The notes beneath the pieces are model-generated. The model was not told the origin of the DNA and did not search any database. It saw only the letters and a list, made by a program, of their open reading frames with translations. The position numbers and the translations under genes are program-made. This document shows positions 28,475 to 38,531 of a DNA stretch of 64,000 nucleotides, piece after piece; the stretch's first letter is position 1; each line of letters opens with the position of its first letter. Source of the DNA: Paenibacillus algicola (GTDB lineage: Bacteria; Bacillota; Bacilli; Paenibacillales; Paenibacillaceae); the NCBI RefSeq assembly GCF_005577435.1, contig NZ_CP040396.1:4047001-4111000 (forward strand). Direction: 5' to 3'.

Positions 28475-29359
28475 TCATTTCATTTTGAACCCTTCGCCCA
28501 GCACCTCATGCGCGTTGCTAATAATAACAAACGCCTGCGGATCAACCGCTTGAACGACGGTCTTCAGCCTTGGAATTTCATTCTGTCCTACAACGACCAT
28601 TAGCACCGTGCGATGCTCCCCTGTATATCCGCCCTCGGCGGTCAGCTTGGTCAAGCCGCGGTCCAGATCCTCCAGAATGGCTCGTGTGATGGAGTCGGTG
28701 TGGTCGGAGATGATATAAGCCACTTTGGTGAAGTTAAAGCCCATCTCCACCGTGTCGATGACCTTTCCGGTCACATAAAGTCCGATCAGGGCATACAGCG
28801 CCTGCTCCAGAGACAGCACCCAGGCCGCGGATAGAATGACAATGCCGTCCAGCAGCACGACACTGAAGGAGAAGCTGAGCCCCGTATACTTCTGCACGAG
28901 CTGAGCAAGAATTGTCAGTCCGCCGGTGGAGCCCCGGCCCCGATAGACGAGTCCCAGGCCGATTCCGACCCCGATCCCGCCGTAGATCGCTGCCAGCAGC
29001 GGATTTCCCGTAGGCGCCGCCCAGTCCTGCGTCAGGTAGACGAACAGAGGCAGAATGATGCTGCCTAGCAGGGAACGCAGGCCATACTCCCGACCCAGCA
29101 GCAAAAAGCCGAGCAGGAACAGCGGAATATTCATGCCCCACTGCGTATACGCCGGCTGAATCCCCAGCCATTCCTGAGCCAGGATAGACAGTCCTGCTAC
29201 CCCACCCGATGCAATGCCGTTCGGCAGGAAAAACAAATTGAACGACAGGGCCATCATCAATGACCCTGCCGTCATAAAAATCAGGTCCGCCGCCCGGCGA
29301 ACCGGCCCGTTCACCGGAATCCACGGCTCTCGCCGGCGGCGGCGGTGAGAAGATGACAT
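28475..29359 (-). CDS. YitT family membrane protein (DUF2179)
   Basis: 294 residues. An Arg-rich N-terminus (SHRRRRREPW), five to six membrane helices (about 25-190) and a C-terminal DUF2179 domain (about 215-290) with the HRTVLMVVVGQNEIPRLK stretch typical of the family. Role unproven in the family; transport has been proposed. AAAGGAG lies about twelve bases before the ATG. It starts 18 bases after the prfB stop, so it is probably cotranscribed with prfB. Confidence 0.88.
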   Translation of the reverse strand: MSSSHRRRRREPWIPVNGPVRRAADLIFMTAGSLMMALSFNLFFLPNGIASGGVAGLSILAQEWLGIQPAYTQWGMNIPLFLLGFLLLGREYGLRSLLGSIILPLFVYLTQDWAAPTGNPLLAAIYGGIGVGIGLGLVYRGRGSTGGLTILAQLVQKYTGLSFSFSVVLLDGIVILSAAWVLSLEQALYALIGLYVTGKVIDTVEMGFNFTKVAYIISDHTDSITRAILEDLDRGLTKLTAEGGYTGEHRTVLMVVVGQNEIPRLKTVVQAVDPQAFVIISNAHEVLGEGFKMK

Positions 29360-29377
29360 CAGAGATTGTTCGCTCCT

Positions 29378-30494
29378 TTACTTCACGTCCTGCTTGATCT
29401 GACTGCGTAAGTACCCGTCTATAAACAGATTCAGATCGCCGTCCATGACGGCGCCTACATTGCCCGTCTCTACCTGGGTGCGATGATCCTTAACCATGCT
29501 GTACGGATGGAAGACATAAGAACGGATCTGGCTGCCCCACGCAATATCCGACTGCTCGCCGCGGATCTCAGCCAGATGCTGCTGCTGCTCTTCAATTTTG
29601 CGCTCATACAGCTTGGAGCGAAGCATCGTCATCGCCCGCTCGCGGTTCTTGATCTGGGAGCGCTCGTTCTGACAGGTGACGACTACACCCGTCGGAAGGT
29701 GCGTAATCCTTACGGCCGAGTCTGTGGTGTTAATATGCTGTCCACCAGCGCCGCTCGCCCGGTACGTATCAATCTTGAGATCCTCGGTGCGAATCTCCAC
29801 TTCCACATCGTCCGTAATCTCCGGAACCACGTCACAGGAGACAAAGGATGTATGGCGACGGCCCGAGGAGTCGAACGGCGAGATCCGGACGAGACGGTGC
29901 ACGCCTTTTTCCGCCTTCAAGTAGCCGTAAGCATTGAAGCCCTTGATCAGCAGCGTCACACTCTTGATGCCCGCTTCATCCCCAGGCAGATAGTCCAGCG
30001 TCTCCACCTTAAAGCCGCTCTTCTCCGCCCAGCGGGTGTACATGCGAAGCAGCATCTGGCCCCAGTCCTGTGACTCTGTACCGCCGGCGCCGGGATGCAG
30101 CTCAAGAATCGCGTTCATTTTGTCATAAGGCTGGTTCAACAGCAGCTGCAGCTCGAACTCTTCCAGGCGCTTGACAAGCTCCTCTACGGACTGCCCCAGC
30201 TCGCCGACAAGCTCATCGTCGCCCTCTTCGTCAGCCAGCTCGATCATGACGACCATGTCGTCGTAATCCTGCTGCAGCTTCTCGTATTTATCGACCGAGG
30301 ATTTCACCGCGTTCATCTCCGCGATAATCCCCTGCGCTTTCTCATTATCGTCCCAGAAATCGGGCGCGGCCATTTTCTCTTCAAAGTTCTCAATCAATTC
30401 CTGCTTGAGATCTAAGTCAAAGAGACCCCCTAAGGTTGGTAAGTTTCTTGCTGATTTCGCGAAGGTCTTGCTTGATGCTTGGATCGATCATCAT
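29378..30494 (-). CDS. prfB: Peptide chain release factor 2, with programmed +1 frameshift
   Basis: RF2 ends translation at UGA and UAA. The gene is in two frames. The zero frame starts at the ATG at 30494 (or 30491; AAAGGA lies upstream) and ends after 24-25 codons at an in-frame TGA (30417-30419). The main frame covers the rest. At the junction stands the classical shift site: AGGGGG, three bases, CTT TGA C. The total length, one base more than a multiple of three, fits a +1 shift. GGQ peptidyl-hydrolysis motif ([18 protein letters not shown]) is intact. This is autoregulation by RF2 level, not a mutation. Confidence 0.97.
30417..30431 (-). promoter_or_regulatory. prfB recoding site
   Basis: Minus strand AGGGGG (30426-30431), TCT, then slip codon CTT (30420-30422) and TGA (30417-30419) followed by C. 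This is the arrangement known from most bacterial prfB genes. Confidence 0.95.
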
Positions 30495-30707
30495 ATCTCG
30501 TCCTTTCTTGGTTAGCACTTCTCTCTATTATACCCTGACCGCCAGGAAAAACGTTCCTCAGACGCTAAACATCACGGTGCACATAAACTCCCTCAAGCAG
30601 CGGGCAGGAACAGCACCGGACCTAACGGTCAGAGTGATGCTCCATAGCTCGTACTCAAGGGAGTTCGGGAAAAGGACTGCACTCACGGCAGCCCGATATT
30701 TATACAA

Positions 30708-33215
30708 TTATGCGTTCAGCCCATGGCAGTTCTTATACTTCTTGCCGCTGCCGCATGGACAAGGCTCATTCCGCCCTGCTTCGTCCTTAACTTGTACCGG
30801 ACGCTTCTGGGCAGGCTCGCCGTTCGTGGACACCTTGCTCTCCTCCACAACCGCTTGACGCTCCTGATTGGACTGGATCTGTGCCTTCATAATGTAGGTA
30901 GAAACCTCTTCCTGGATCGTAGCAATCATGGTGTTAAACATTTCGAAGCCTTCGAACTGGTATTCGCGAAGCGGATCTGTACCGCCATAGGCGCGAAGAT
31001 GAATACCTTGACGCAACTGGTCCATCGCATCAATATGGTCCATCCACTTGCTGTCCACTGCCCGCAGCACGATGACCTTCTCGAACTCACGGACAAGCTC
31101 GGTACCGATGGATTCCTCACGCTCGGCATATTTCTTCATCACACGCTCGAAGAGATATTCGGAAATATCGTTCATTTCCTTGCCCCACAGCTCGTCCCGG
31201 GTTACGGCGCCTTCTTCCAGCAGCTTGCTGTTAACGTATTCCGCAACCTCCTCCAGCTCCCAGTTCTCTGGAATGTCATCCGCACAGTGTGCCTCAACGA
31301 CCCGGTCGATCACCGGCTTGATCATGTCCAGCACGATCTGCTTAATGTCTCCGGACTCCAGAATTTCACGGCGCTGCTTGTAGATAATCTCGCGCTGCTG
31401 GTTCATCACATCATCATACTGCAGAACGACCTTCCGCAGGTCAAAGTTATTGCCCTCAACGCGCTTCTGCGCGGACTCGACCGCCCGGGTAATCATGCGG
31501 CTCTCAATCGGCTGATCTTCCTCAAAGCCGAGACGCTCCATCATATTCAGCACGTTATCCGTACCGAAGCGCTTCATAAGCTCATCGCCCAGCGACAGGT
31601 AGAACTGGGTGGAGCCGGGATCGCCTTGACGTCCGGCACGACCGCGAAGCTGATTATCAATCCGGCGGGATTCATGGCGCTCGGTGCCGATAATGTGCAG
31701 ACCCCCAATATCCTGTACGCCTTCACCCAGCAGGATGTCCGTACCGCGGCCCGCCATGTTGGTGGCAATCGTCACCGCTCCCGGCTGTCCCGCACGGGAG
31801 ATAATCTCTGCTTCCTCCGCATGGTATTTCGCGTTCAGCACCTTATGCTTGACGCCCTTGCGCTTCAGCATGTCTGACAGGCGCTCGGAGTTCTCGATGG
31901 ATACCGTACCGACAAGGATCGGCTGATTGTTCTTGTGGCGCTCCACAATCTCTTCCACAACCGCCTTGAACTTGCCGTCTACACTCTTGTAGACCACATC
32001 CGGCTTGTCCACGCGCTGGTTCGGACGATTCGTCGGCACCTGCAGCACTTCCAGGCCATAGATTTTCTTGAATTCCTCTTCCTCTGTCTTCGCCGTACCG
32101 GTCATGCCGGCCAGCTTGCGGTACATCCGGAAGTAGTTCTGAAACGTAATCGTAGCGAGCGTCATGCTTTCGTTCTGGACCTCGATGCCTTCCTTCGCCT
32201 CAATCGCCTGGTGCAGCCCGTCGCTGTAGCGGCGGCCGGCCATCAGGCGGCCTGTGAACTCATCGACGATCACGACTTCATCTTCTGTCACGACATAATC
32301 TACATCGCGGCGCATAATGACGTTAGCTTTCAGCGCTTGTACAATATGATGATTCAACGTCACATGGTTGTGATCGTACAGGTTATCAATGCCGAAGGCG
32401 CGCTCCGCCTTGGCGACCCCTTTTTCGGTGAGAGATACAGCCTTGACCTTGATATCGACCGTGAAGTCCTCTTCTGGCTCCAGGCGCTTAACGAAACGGT
32501 CTGCGGCATAATAGAGCTCTGTCGATTTCTGGGCCTGGCCAGAAATGATGAGCGGCGTCCGGGCTTCATCGACGAGAATGGAGTCCACCTCATCAATGAT
32601 GCAGAAATGAAGAGGACGCTGGACCATCTGTTCCTTATACAGGACCATGTTGTCGCGCAGGTAATCGAAGCCGAACTCATTGTTCGTGCCGTACGTAATG
32701 TCGCAGGCATACGCCTCCTGCTTCTGGGTATGCTCCATCCCGCTCAAGTTGACTCCAACTGTCATGCCCAGGTAGTTGTAAATCTGCGCCATCTCTTCGC
32801 TGTCCCGTGTTGCCAGATAATCGTTGACGGTAACCACGTGAACACCTTTGCCACTCAGCGCGTTCAAATAGACCGGAAGGGTGCCGACCAGCGTCTTGCC
32901 CTCACCCGTCTTCATCTCGGCAATGCGGCCTTCGTGAAGAGCCATGCCTCCGAGAAGCTGTACATTATAATGGCGTTTGCCCAGGGTTCGTCTGGACGCT
33001 TCGCGCACGGTCGCAAAGGCTTCCGGCAGCAGCTCGTCCAGTGCAGCCCCCTTCTCCAAGCGCTCGCGAAACTCTACCGTCTTGGCTTGCAGTTGCTCGT
33101 CCGAGAGTGCCTGAAACTCAGGCTCCATATTATTAATCACATCGACTGTTTTCATCAGACGCTTGACATCACGCTCGTTGGTGTCGCCGAAGATCTTCTT
33201 GACAAGTCCTAGCAT
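30708..33215 (-). CDS. secA: SecA preprotein translocase ATPase
   Basis: 835 residues. Motor that pushes preproteins through Sec[14 protein letters not shown]alker A near residue 100, DEVD-type box [21 protein letters not shown] near 207-227, the [11 protein letters not shown] helicase motif, and the C-terminal zinc/SecB-type [14 protein letters not shown] tail (about 819-832). Length is the usual one for Gram-positive SecA1. AAAGGGG lies seven bases before the ATG. It stands directly before prfB, as in B. subtilis. Confidence 0.98.
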   Translation of the reverse strand: MLGLVKKIFGDTNERDVKRLMKTVDVINNMEPEFQALSDEQLQAKTVEFRERLEKGAALDELLPEAFATVREASRRTLGKRHYNVQLLGGMALHEGRIAEMKTGEGKTLVGTLPVYLNALSGKGVHVVTVNDYLATRDSEEMAQIYNYLGMTVGVNLSGMEHTQKQEAYACDITYGTNNEFGFDYLRDNMVLYKEQMVQRPLHFCIIDEVDSILVDEARTPLIISGQAQKSTELYYAADRFVKRLEPEEDFTVDIKVKAVSLTEKGVAKAERAFGIDNLYDHNHVTLNHHIVQALKANVIMRRDVDYVVTEDEVVIVDEFTGRLMAGRRYSDGLHQAIEAKEGIEVQNESMTLATITFQNYFRMYRKLAGMTGTAKTEEEEFKKIYGLEVLQVPTNRPNQRVDKPDVVYKSVDGKFKAVVEEIVERHKNNQPILVGTVSIENSERLSDMLKRKGVKHKVLNAKYHAEEAEIISRAGQPGAVTIATNMAGRGTDILLGEGVQDIGGLHIIGTERHESRRIDNQLRGRAGRQGDPGSTQFYLSLGDELMKRFGTDNVLNMMERLGFEEDQPIESRMITRAVESAQKRVEGNNFDLRKVVLQYDDVMNQQREIIYKQRREILESGDIKQIVLDMIKPVIDRVVEAHCADDIPENWELEEVAEYVNSKLLEEGAVTRDELWGKEMNDISEYLFERVMKKYAEREESIGTELVREFEKVIVLRAVDSKWMDHIDAMDQLRQGIHLRAYGGTDPLREYQFEGFEMFNTMIATIQEEVSTYIMKAQIQSNQERQAVVEESKVSTNGEPAQKRPVQVKDEAGRNEPCPCGSGKKYKNCHGLNA

Positions 33216-33664
33216 GGTTTACCCCTTTCGTGCAAAACGAATATAATCAAACCGATTTCATACTCACGATCAAAGGGCTGTCTGGATGAAATCGATCAGT
33301 TGAAGCTCAATATCCTCAATAAATAGTGATAATCCTGCCATGCAGGGACCAGCCCTCTTCCGCAGGATAAACGTTATATGAATTGTAACAGTTTGTAAGA
33401 GATGCCGCAACACAAAGAGAGACTTCCGGGCTCACATTAAAGAGCCCTGCTGCGATCCAGCGGCAGGGCTCCCCTTACATTTACGTTGCATGTTTCATCA
33501 TTGTCCTGTACCGAGCAGCGCCCCATCCTGGATGGTTTAACCGGTCGTCACGAAAATGAGCCTTTTCAGGTAAGATCAAGGTCATTCAGTGCAAGATTCG
33601 GTCCTGCGTTACACCTGCCAGAGGATCTCAGGATAAGAATCCCGCTTCCTGCAGCCGCTGACCG
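33216..33664. other. Intergenic hpf-secA
   Basis: 449 bases with the hpf terminator-like hairpin (33442-33471) and, closer to secA, AT-rich sequence that must hold its promoter. A short plus-strand frame at 33486-33668 has no ribosome site and is not supported. Confidence 0.6.
33442..33471 (-). terminator. Hairpin, possible terminator of hpf
   Basis: GAGCCCTGC (33442-33450) and GCAGGGCTC (33463-33471) form a perfect nine-base stem. Only three Ts follow on the minus strand, so termination may be weak. Confidence 0.5.
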
Positions 33665-34231
33665 CTAGTCCCGCTCAATGAGGCCGTACTTACCGTCATC
33701 CCGCTTGTACACGACATTCACTTGCTGTGATTCAATATTAGTAAAGACAAAGAAATCATGGCCAATCATGTTCATCTGCAAGATCGCTTCCTCCACGTCC
33801 ATCGGCTTCATCGTAAACCGCTTGGTACGCACCACTTCCAGATCATCATCATCGGTTTCTTCCGGCTGATCCAGCGCAACCACACCGGCTGCCGAGCCAT
33901 TCTCCACGAAGAGCGTCTTCAGACTGCCCTCTTGGCGGAACTTGCGGTTCAGCTTGGTCTTGTGCTTACGGATCTGACGTTCCAGCTTGTCCACAACCGC
34001 GTCAATGGAAGCATACATATCGTCGCTTCGGTCCTCTGCACGGAGCATAACGCCCGGCAAGGGAATGGTCACCTCCACGGTGTGCAATCCCCGGATCACG
34101 TTCAACGTGACATAGCCTTCCGAGGTGGGGGGTGCATCGAAATACTTTTCGAGTCTGCTGAGCTTCTTGTCAACATAGTCCTTCAAGGCGTCGGTCACTT
34201 CAATTTGTTGTCCTCGAATACTGAATTGCAT
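33665..34231 (-). CDS. hpf: Ribosome hibernation promoting factor, long form
   Basis: 188 residues. The N-terminal domain (1-105) has the MQFSIRGQQIEVTDALKDYV start that sits in the decoding centre; a linker (105-128) joins the C-terminal dimerisation domain (130-188; RTKRFTMKPMDVEEAILQMN, HDFFVFTN). Long-form HPF pairs ribosomes into 100S dimers during stationary phase. AAAGGAGG lies upstream. Position next to secA is conserved with B. subtilis yvyD. A stress sigma factor may drive it, but I could not identify a clear site. Confidence 0.97.
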   Translation of the reverse strand: MQFSIRGQQIEVTDALKDYVDKKLSRLEKYFDAPPTSEGYVTLNVIRGLHTVEVTIPLPGVMLRAEDRSDDMYASIDAVVDKLERQIRKHKTKLNRKFRQEGSLKTLFVENGSAAGVVALDQPEETDDDDLEVVRTKRFTMKPMDVEEAILQMNMIGHDFFVFTNIESQQVNVVYKRDDGKYGLIERD

Positions 34232-34328
34232 AGGGCACTCCTCCTTTGCTCCTTCATTATAGCACTTTGTTATGGGGATGTAAAAAGAAGCTTTTTGTCA
34301 CCATCATAGTCACCATAAGTCCATAAAA

Positions 34329-34353
34329 AAGACCCCGGATCCTCCAGGGTCTT
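34329..34353 (-). terminator. Intrinsic terminator of the cold-shock gene
   Basis: Minus strand AAGACCC ... GGGTCTT stem, then six Ts. It lies about 65 bases beyond the stop codon. Confidence 0.85.
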
Positions 34354-34418
34354 CTCGCTACGAATCTTTAATTGTTAACCATCGAACCATTATATGTAGG
34401 TCGGCCAAGCCGGGATGA

Positions 34419-34616
34419 TTATAATTTGATTACGTTAGCTGCTTGCGGTCCACGCGCGCCTTCAACGATTTCAAACTCCACGTCTTGTCCTTCTTCGAGG
34501 GTCTTGAAACCTTCGGTTTGGATTGCGGAGAAATGTACGAATACGTCGCCGCCTTCTTCTGTCTCAATGAAGCCATAACCCTTCTCAGCGTTGAACCATT
34601 TAACTTTACCTTGCAT
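34419..34616 (-). CDS. Cold-shock protein, CspA/CspB family
   Basis: 65 residues, a single OB-fold domain binding single-stranded RNA and DNA as a chaperone. RNP1 KGYGFIE (13-19) and RNP2 VFVHFSAI (25-32, both aromatic-rich) are intact. AAGGGA lies about ten bases before the ATG. The gene has its own strong promoter and terminator, and a leader of roughly 45-50 bases, which is short for a cold-induced csp. Paenibacillus genomes usually have several paralogs, so no suffix is given. Confidence 0.95.
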   Translation of the reverse strand: MQGKVKWFNAEKGYGFIETEEGGDVFVHFSAIQTEGFKTLEEGQDVEFEIVEGARGPQAANVIKL

Positions 34617-34671
34617 GCACTAACATTCCCTTCATCATCAAATAAAGTGTGGCACCCTGTCCACATTTTCG

Positions 34672-34701
34672 ACTATACCACCGGGTCACTTGCGTTGTCA
34701 A
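34672..34701 (-). promoter_or_regulatory. Sigma-A promoter of the cold-shock gene
   Basis: Minus strand TTGACA (34696-34701), 18 bases, TATAGT (34672-34677). Consensus -35. Confidence 0.75.
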
Positions 34702-35268
34702 CGCAGCGGCAATTCGGGCGGAAATCAAAAATGAAAAGGCTGTCATGGAGTTTTTACCCGCTTTAGAAGGGGGTGAAACAGGGGGAAGGAATTTAGTAGT
34801 TTAATGTATTTAAATGAATCTTGCCACCTCCTCGCTCAAGTCTTATGGCAGATACATTTCTGGTTTGTCTAAGCTCGTGGCATAGCCAACTACATAGTGA
34901 CAGATTATCACTTGATTGGAGGCATTATTGAAGTCCACTCGCATTCTGTACCCGCAAGACATCCGCATCTCGGTTCAGGATTCTGCGACCAAAATCGAAT
35001 CAGGACATCCGTATCGAGACTCATCTTAGCGAACGTATCGGTACGAAAGTTCGTCGAACGAAATTGACAACGCATTCGTGCGATTTTGCTCATTCTAAAA
35101 ATTATAACTGATTTTTGTAATGTTTAGCAGGTTTACCCTGTGATTTTCTTATTATCAAAAGCATTATCGTGGAATCATGGCTTATAATACTATTAATACA
35201 GCAATAACCCTCAAAGATATCTAATATATCATTCTCTCTAAGATCCCAATAGTGGTGCTGGTAGCGTC
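34702..35268. other. Intergenic between csp promoter and the insertion sequence
   Basis: About 570 bases, AT-rich at both ends. The middle (34908-35093) holds a 61-codon minus-strand frame beginning MSKIARMRCQFRSTNFRT; it has no ribosome site, but its ATG follows a TATAAT box by only a few bases. It contains repeated words (ACATCCGCATCTCG / ACATCCGTATCGAG). I do not claim a gene. Confidence 0.5.
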
Positions 35269-36663
35269 AAGAAGTTTGTGTAAGGCGGTAAGGATATCCA
35301 TCGGGACGATGGATATGAGTGATGTCTGAATGTTGAGACCGTGTTGTTCGTGGGGAACAAGCCCCACGTTTGTGCGGTCGTTACTGGTTACTCATGGGTA
35401 GCGGATAGCGTTCGTCAAACATCTCAGCAAGCTTCTTTTTGACCTCTGTCATTCCGAATCCAGGTGTGACGCGTTCTGCATACGTATCGTTGTACTCGAT
35501 GCATTGTAAGTAGACGACTTTCTCGGCCGCATCCATATTCGTTAAACTGTTCATTGGCTTGAGCCGCTTACGAAACTCCTTGTTCATACGCTCGATGGGG
35601 TTCGACGTATAGATGGCCTTCTTCAGTGCTGCGGGGTACTTGTAGAACGTCAACAGCGTCGACAGCTGGCTCTCCCATGACTTCATCTCCTTCGGGTAAA
35701 GCTTGCCCCATTTGGATTTCACCGTGTCGAAGGCGGCAAGCGCCATCTCATGGTCGATCGCGTTATAGATCGTTTTCAGATCGTTTATCACGTCGGTCTT
35801 GTGCTCCACCCGAATCTTCGGGAAGGTCGCTCGGACCTTGTGTACGATGCAGTGTTGCACATCGGCCTTCGGGTAGGTCTCCCGGAAGGCATCGTCCAAG
35901 CCCGGCAAGCCATCGAACACGCCGAGCAGTACTTCTTCGACTCCACGGCTATAGAGGTCTTTCAACACCTCGCGCCAGCCGTTAGAACTCTCCTGCCCGC
36001 CGATGTAGAAGCCGAGGATCTGACGATGTCCGTGCTCGTCGATCCCCATCGCGAAATAGATGACCTCGCCGCTTACCGTGCTGCGCTTTAACTTGACGTG
36101 CATCCCGTCTAAATAGATGACGGCGTAGCGCTTGGAGAGCGGACGTTCCTGCCAGATCTGAATGTCTTCAAGCACAGTTGCCGTAATATTGCTTACCGTC
36201 GTCGGAGAATAGTGGCTGCCGAACATGCTCTCGATGAAGCGAGCGACGTCACGGGTGCCCATGCCGCTTTTGTACATTTGGATGACAGCTTCCTCCAACC
36301 AACCGTCACGACGTTGATACGGTTCGAACACTTGCGTCTGGAACTCGCCGTTACGATCTCGCGGAACCGACAGGTCCTCGATGTTGCCGTATTTCGTGTG
36401 AAGGGAGCGCTTGTAGTAGCCATTGCGGCTATTGTGTCTGCAGGACTCGTCCGATTCCATAAAGGCTGTAATTTCAGCACGCATTATGCGCTCGAGGTTA
36501 TCCTGTACAAATTGCATGACAAGATTTTCAAATAGATTATTCATCGTGTTTTCGGTTATATTAGTCATCGGTAGGGTCCTTTCTCTGGTGGCATCGCAAC
36601 CCCGAGAATACCCTACTTTTTTTGTGTTCGGCTAGACCACAAATTCTGGTACACAACTTATTT
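35269..36663 (-). mobile_element. IS256-family insertion sequence
   Basis: A complete transposase with flanks. Left end near 35269 reads AAGAAGTTTGTGTAAGG; right end, read inward, AATAAGTTGTGTACCAG near 36647-36663. These are imperfect inverted ends with a shared AAGTT(T)GTGTA core. I could not find a clear 8-9-bp target duplication, so the exact borders are approximate. Between transposase start and right end is a hairpin GTAGGGT/ACCCTAC followed by seven Ts on the plus strand, which would stop transcripts entering from outside. Confidence 0.8.
35381..36568 (-). CDS. IS256-family transposase
   Basis: 395 residues, full length for the family. DDE enzyme: D in VIYLDGMHVKLK, D in LLGVFDGLPGLDDA and E in TSNPIERMNKEFRKR, plus the C/H residues around DVQHCIVHKVR. 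All are present and there is no stop or shift, so it should be active. AAAGGA lies about seven bases before the ATG. It inserted between csp and the sugar genes and interrupts no recognisable gene. Confidence 0.95.
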   Translation of the reverse strand: MTNITENTMNNLFENLVMQFVQDNLERIMRAEITAFMESDESCRHNSRNGYYKRSLHTKYGNIEDLSVPRDRNGEFQTQVFEPYQRRDGWLEEAVIQMYKSGMGTRDVARFIESMFGSHYSPTTVSNITATVLEDIQIWQERPLSKRYAVIYLDGMHVKLKRSTVSGEVIYFAMGIDEHGHRQILGFYIGGQESSNGWREVLKDLYSRGVEEVLLGVFDGLPGLDDAFRETYPKADVQHCIVHKVRATFPKIRVEHKTDVINDLKTIYNAIDHEMALAAFDTVKSKWGKLYPKEMKSWESQLSTLLTFYKYPAALKKAIYTSNPIERMNKEFRKRLKPMNSLTNMDAAEKVVYLQCIEYNDTYAERVTPGFGMTEVKKKLAEMFDERYPLPMSNQ

Positions 36664-36734
36664 TACGCTCTCGAATTGTTCAGAGTATGCAGAAGTTGTT
36701 CTACTAATGTCTCCAACCTTATCATTTTATATAC

Positions 36735-37880
36735 TCAAGTAATATATTGTACTAGCTTATCAATGACCTTGCCTTGATCTTCTCTGCTCATCTTAGTATC
36801 GGATGGCAAACAAATTCCTCGTCTAAATAGTCGTTGACTTACATCTGATTCTCCGTAATGATAGTAAACTGAGTCTTTAAACAAAGGCTGCAAGTGCAGG
36901 GGCTTCCACACAGGGCGGGATTCAATATTATATTGCTCTAAATAATCGACGACATCACACGGTGTCACCTTCAAATTGTCAGGATCAATCAACATGGCGG
37001 TTAACCATCTCGTCGATTTACCATAAGGAACATCAGGCATAAATGAAATACCTTTAATTGTTGCTAGAGATTCATTATAAAGGTTGAAAATCTCTCTTTT
37101 ACGAAAGATCCTATCTTGAAGCACCTGCAGTTGCCCTCTCCCTATACCAGCCAATACGTTACTCATACGATAGTTAAATCCGATATGACTATGCTGATAG
37201 TACTTAGCGGAATCCTTAGCTTGGGTTGCGTAAAATCTAGCCTTCGCTAAAAGCTCGGTATCATCGGAAACGAGCATGCCACCGCCTGAGGTCGTAATAA
37301 TCTTATTTCCGTTAAAAGAAAATACTCCGAATTTACCAATTGTCCCACTCATTCGTTTACCGTAAGTAGCACCTAAGGATTCGGCAGCATCTTCGACTAT
37401 AGGCACTTCAAATTCATCACATATCGATTTGATCCGATCATAATCGGCACTTTGCCCGTAAAGATTAACAACAATAACCGCTTTAGGTTTATGTCCTTTA
37501 GCCGCATAATCTTCAAGAGCATTCTTCAAAGCTTCAGGCGACATATTCCAGGTCTCAGGCGTGGAGTCAATAAAGACAGGTGTTGCGCCTTGATACAGAA
37601 TAGGGTTAGCACTTGCCACAAAAGTCAGTGATGAACAGAAAACAACATCTCCACGACCAACATTGAGCAATATAAGTGCCAGATGAATGGCAGCAGTCCC
37701 TGAACTTAAAGCTACAGCCCCTTTGCTACCAACAAATTGTGCAAGTTCTTGTTCAAAACAGTTTACATTTTGACCTAGCGGGGCTATCCAGTTTGTCTCA
37801 AACGCTTCCGAGATATACTGCTGCTCCTGACCGCTCATATGCGGGGAAGATAAATAAATTCTGCCACCACGTTCTACCAT
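36735..37880 (-). CDS. DegT/DnrJ/EryC1 aminotransferase (LegC/PglE-like)
   Basis: 381 residues. PLP aminotransferase that would add an amino group at C4 of the UDP-4-keto-6-deoxy sugar. PLP lysine K193 (FSFNGNKIITTSGGGM), cofactor D164 in VEDAAESLGA, and the typical SSGTAAIHLAL loop (59-69). Sixth gene of the sugar cluster in the direction of reading and last before the IS. Neighbours argue for the legionaminic branch. AAGGG ribosome site. The exact sugar substrate is inferred. Confidence 0.88.
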   Translation of the reverse strand: MVERGGRIYLSSPHMSGQEQQYISEAFETNWIAPLGQNVNCFEQELAQFVGSKGAVALSSGTAAIHLALILLNVGRGDVVFCSSLTFVASANPILYQGATPVFIDSTPETWNMSPEALKNALEDYAAKGHKPKAVIVVNLYGQSADYDRIKSICDEFEVPIVEDAAESLGATYGKRMSGTIGKFGVFSFNGNKIITTSGGGMLVSDDTELLAKARFYATQAKDSAKYYQHSHIGFNYRMSNVLAGIGRGQLQVLQDRIFRKREIFNLYNESLATIKGISFMPDVPYGKSTRWLTAMLIDPDNLKVTPCDVVDYLEQYNIESRPVWKPLHLQPLFKDSVYYHYGESDVSQRLFRRGICLPSDTKMSREDQGKVIDKLVQYIT

Positions 37881-37886
37881 GTTGTA

Positions 37887-38519
37887 TCATCCCTTACGTA
37901 ATTTGATAATTTTCGCTGGACAACCAACGGCTACCGCATGATTAGGTAAATCGCAGATTACGCATGCACCCGCTCCGATAACGGTATTGCGGCCTACTCT
38001 CACTCCTGGGACGATAGCTGTACCGATTCCAATATGAACAGAAGCTTCAATATTTACAGAGCCAGCCATATTCACCCCAGGAGATATATGGGCATAATCA
38101 GAAATATGACAGTCATGATCTACCGTTGCCGATGTGTTAATAATGACATGTTCACCGATAACCGCGTCCGTATTGATAACGACCATTGGCATGACAACAG
38201 TGCCTTCTCCTATAGTTACATTAGATGATATGACTGCACTAGAATGTATAGCATTACCGAAGCGCCCACCGGATTTAGCTAGCATACAAGCTATTTTTTT
38301 TCTGGTTTCATTGTCACCAATAGCTATGATAAACAATGCCTCTGGAAATTGATTCTGGATATCTGGCAAACGATCAGCACCACCTAAGACCGAAAGACCG
38401 TTCCATTCTTTAGTCTGAGCCTGATCATCCATGACACCAACGATCTTCTCGGAACGGGAGCGCAAAATGTCAATGACAACCTTAGCATGTCCGCCAGCTC
38501 CATAAACGATATAACTCAA
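37887..38519 (-). CDS. Sugar O/N-acetyltransferase, NeuD/PglD family
   Basis: 210 residues; start TTG with AAGGAG about nine bases upstream. N-terminal Rossmann-like part (YGAGGHAKVVIDIL) and a left-handed beta-helix of hexapeptide repeats (about 95-195, e.g. VTIGEGTVVMP, NTVIGAGACVICD). The family histidine pair in ATVDHDCHI is present, as used for acetyl-CoA-dependent acetylation of the 4-amino sugar in PglD. Gap of six bases to the aminotransferase, so they act in the same step. NeuD-like O-acetylation of sialic acid is the alternative. Confidence 0.88.
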   Translation of the reverse strand: MSYIVYGAGGHAKVVIDILRSRSEKIVGVMDDQAQTKEWNGLSVLGGADRLPDIQNQFPEALFIIAIGDNETRKKIACMLAKSGGRFGNAIHSSAVISSNVTIGEGTVVMPMVVINTDAVIGEHVIINTSATVDHDCHISDYAHISPGVNMAGSVNIEASVHIGIGTAIVPGVRVGRNTVIGAGACVICDLPNHAVAVGCPAKIIKLRKG

Positions 38520-38531
38520 GGCTCTCTCTCC

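Noticed and set aside
30560..30670. Terminator between secA and prfB
   Set aside because: Only an eight-base stem (AACTCCCT/AGGGAGTT) with a loop of about 65 bases and no U-run.
33486..33668. 60-codon plus-strand frame near hpf
   Set aside because: No ribosome site and overlaps the hpf terminator region and stop.
35255..36675. Target-site duplication of the IS256 element
   Set aside because: The bases next to the apparent ends do not match convincingly, so the insertion borders remain approximate.
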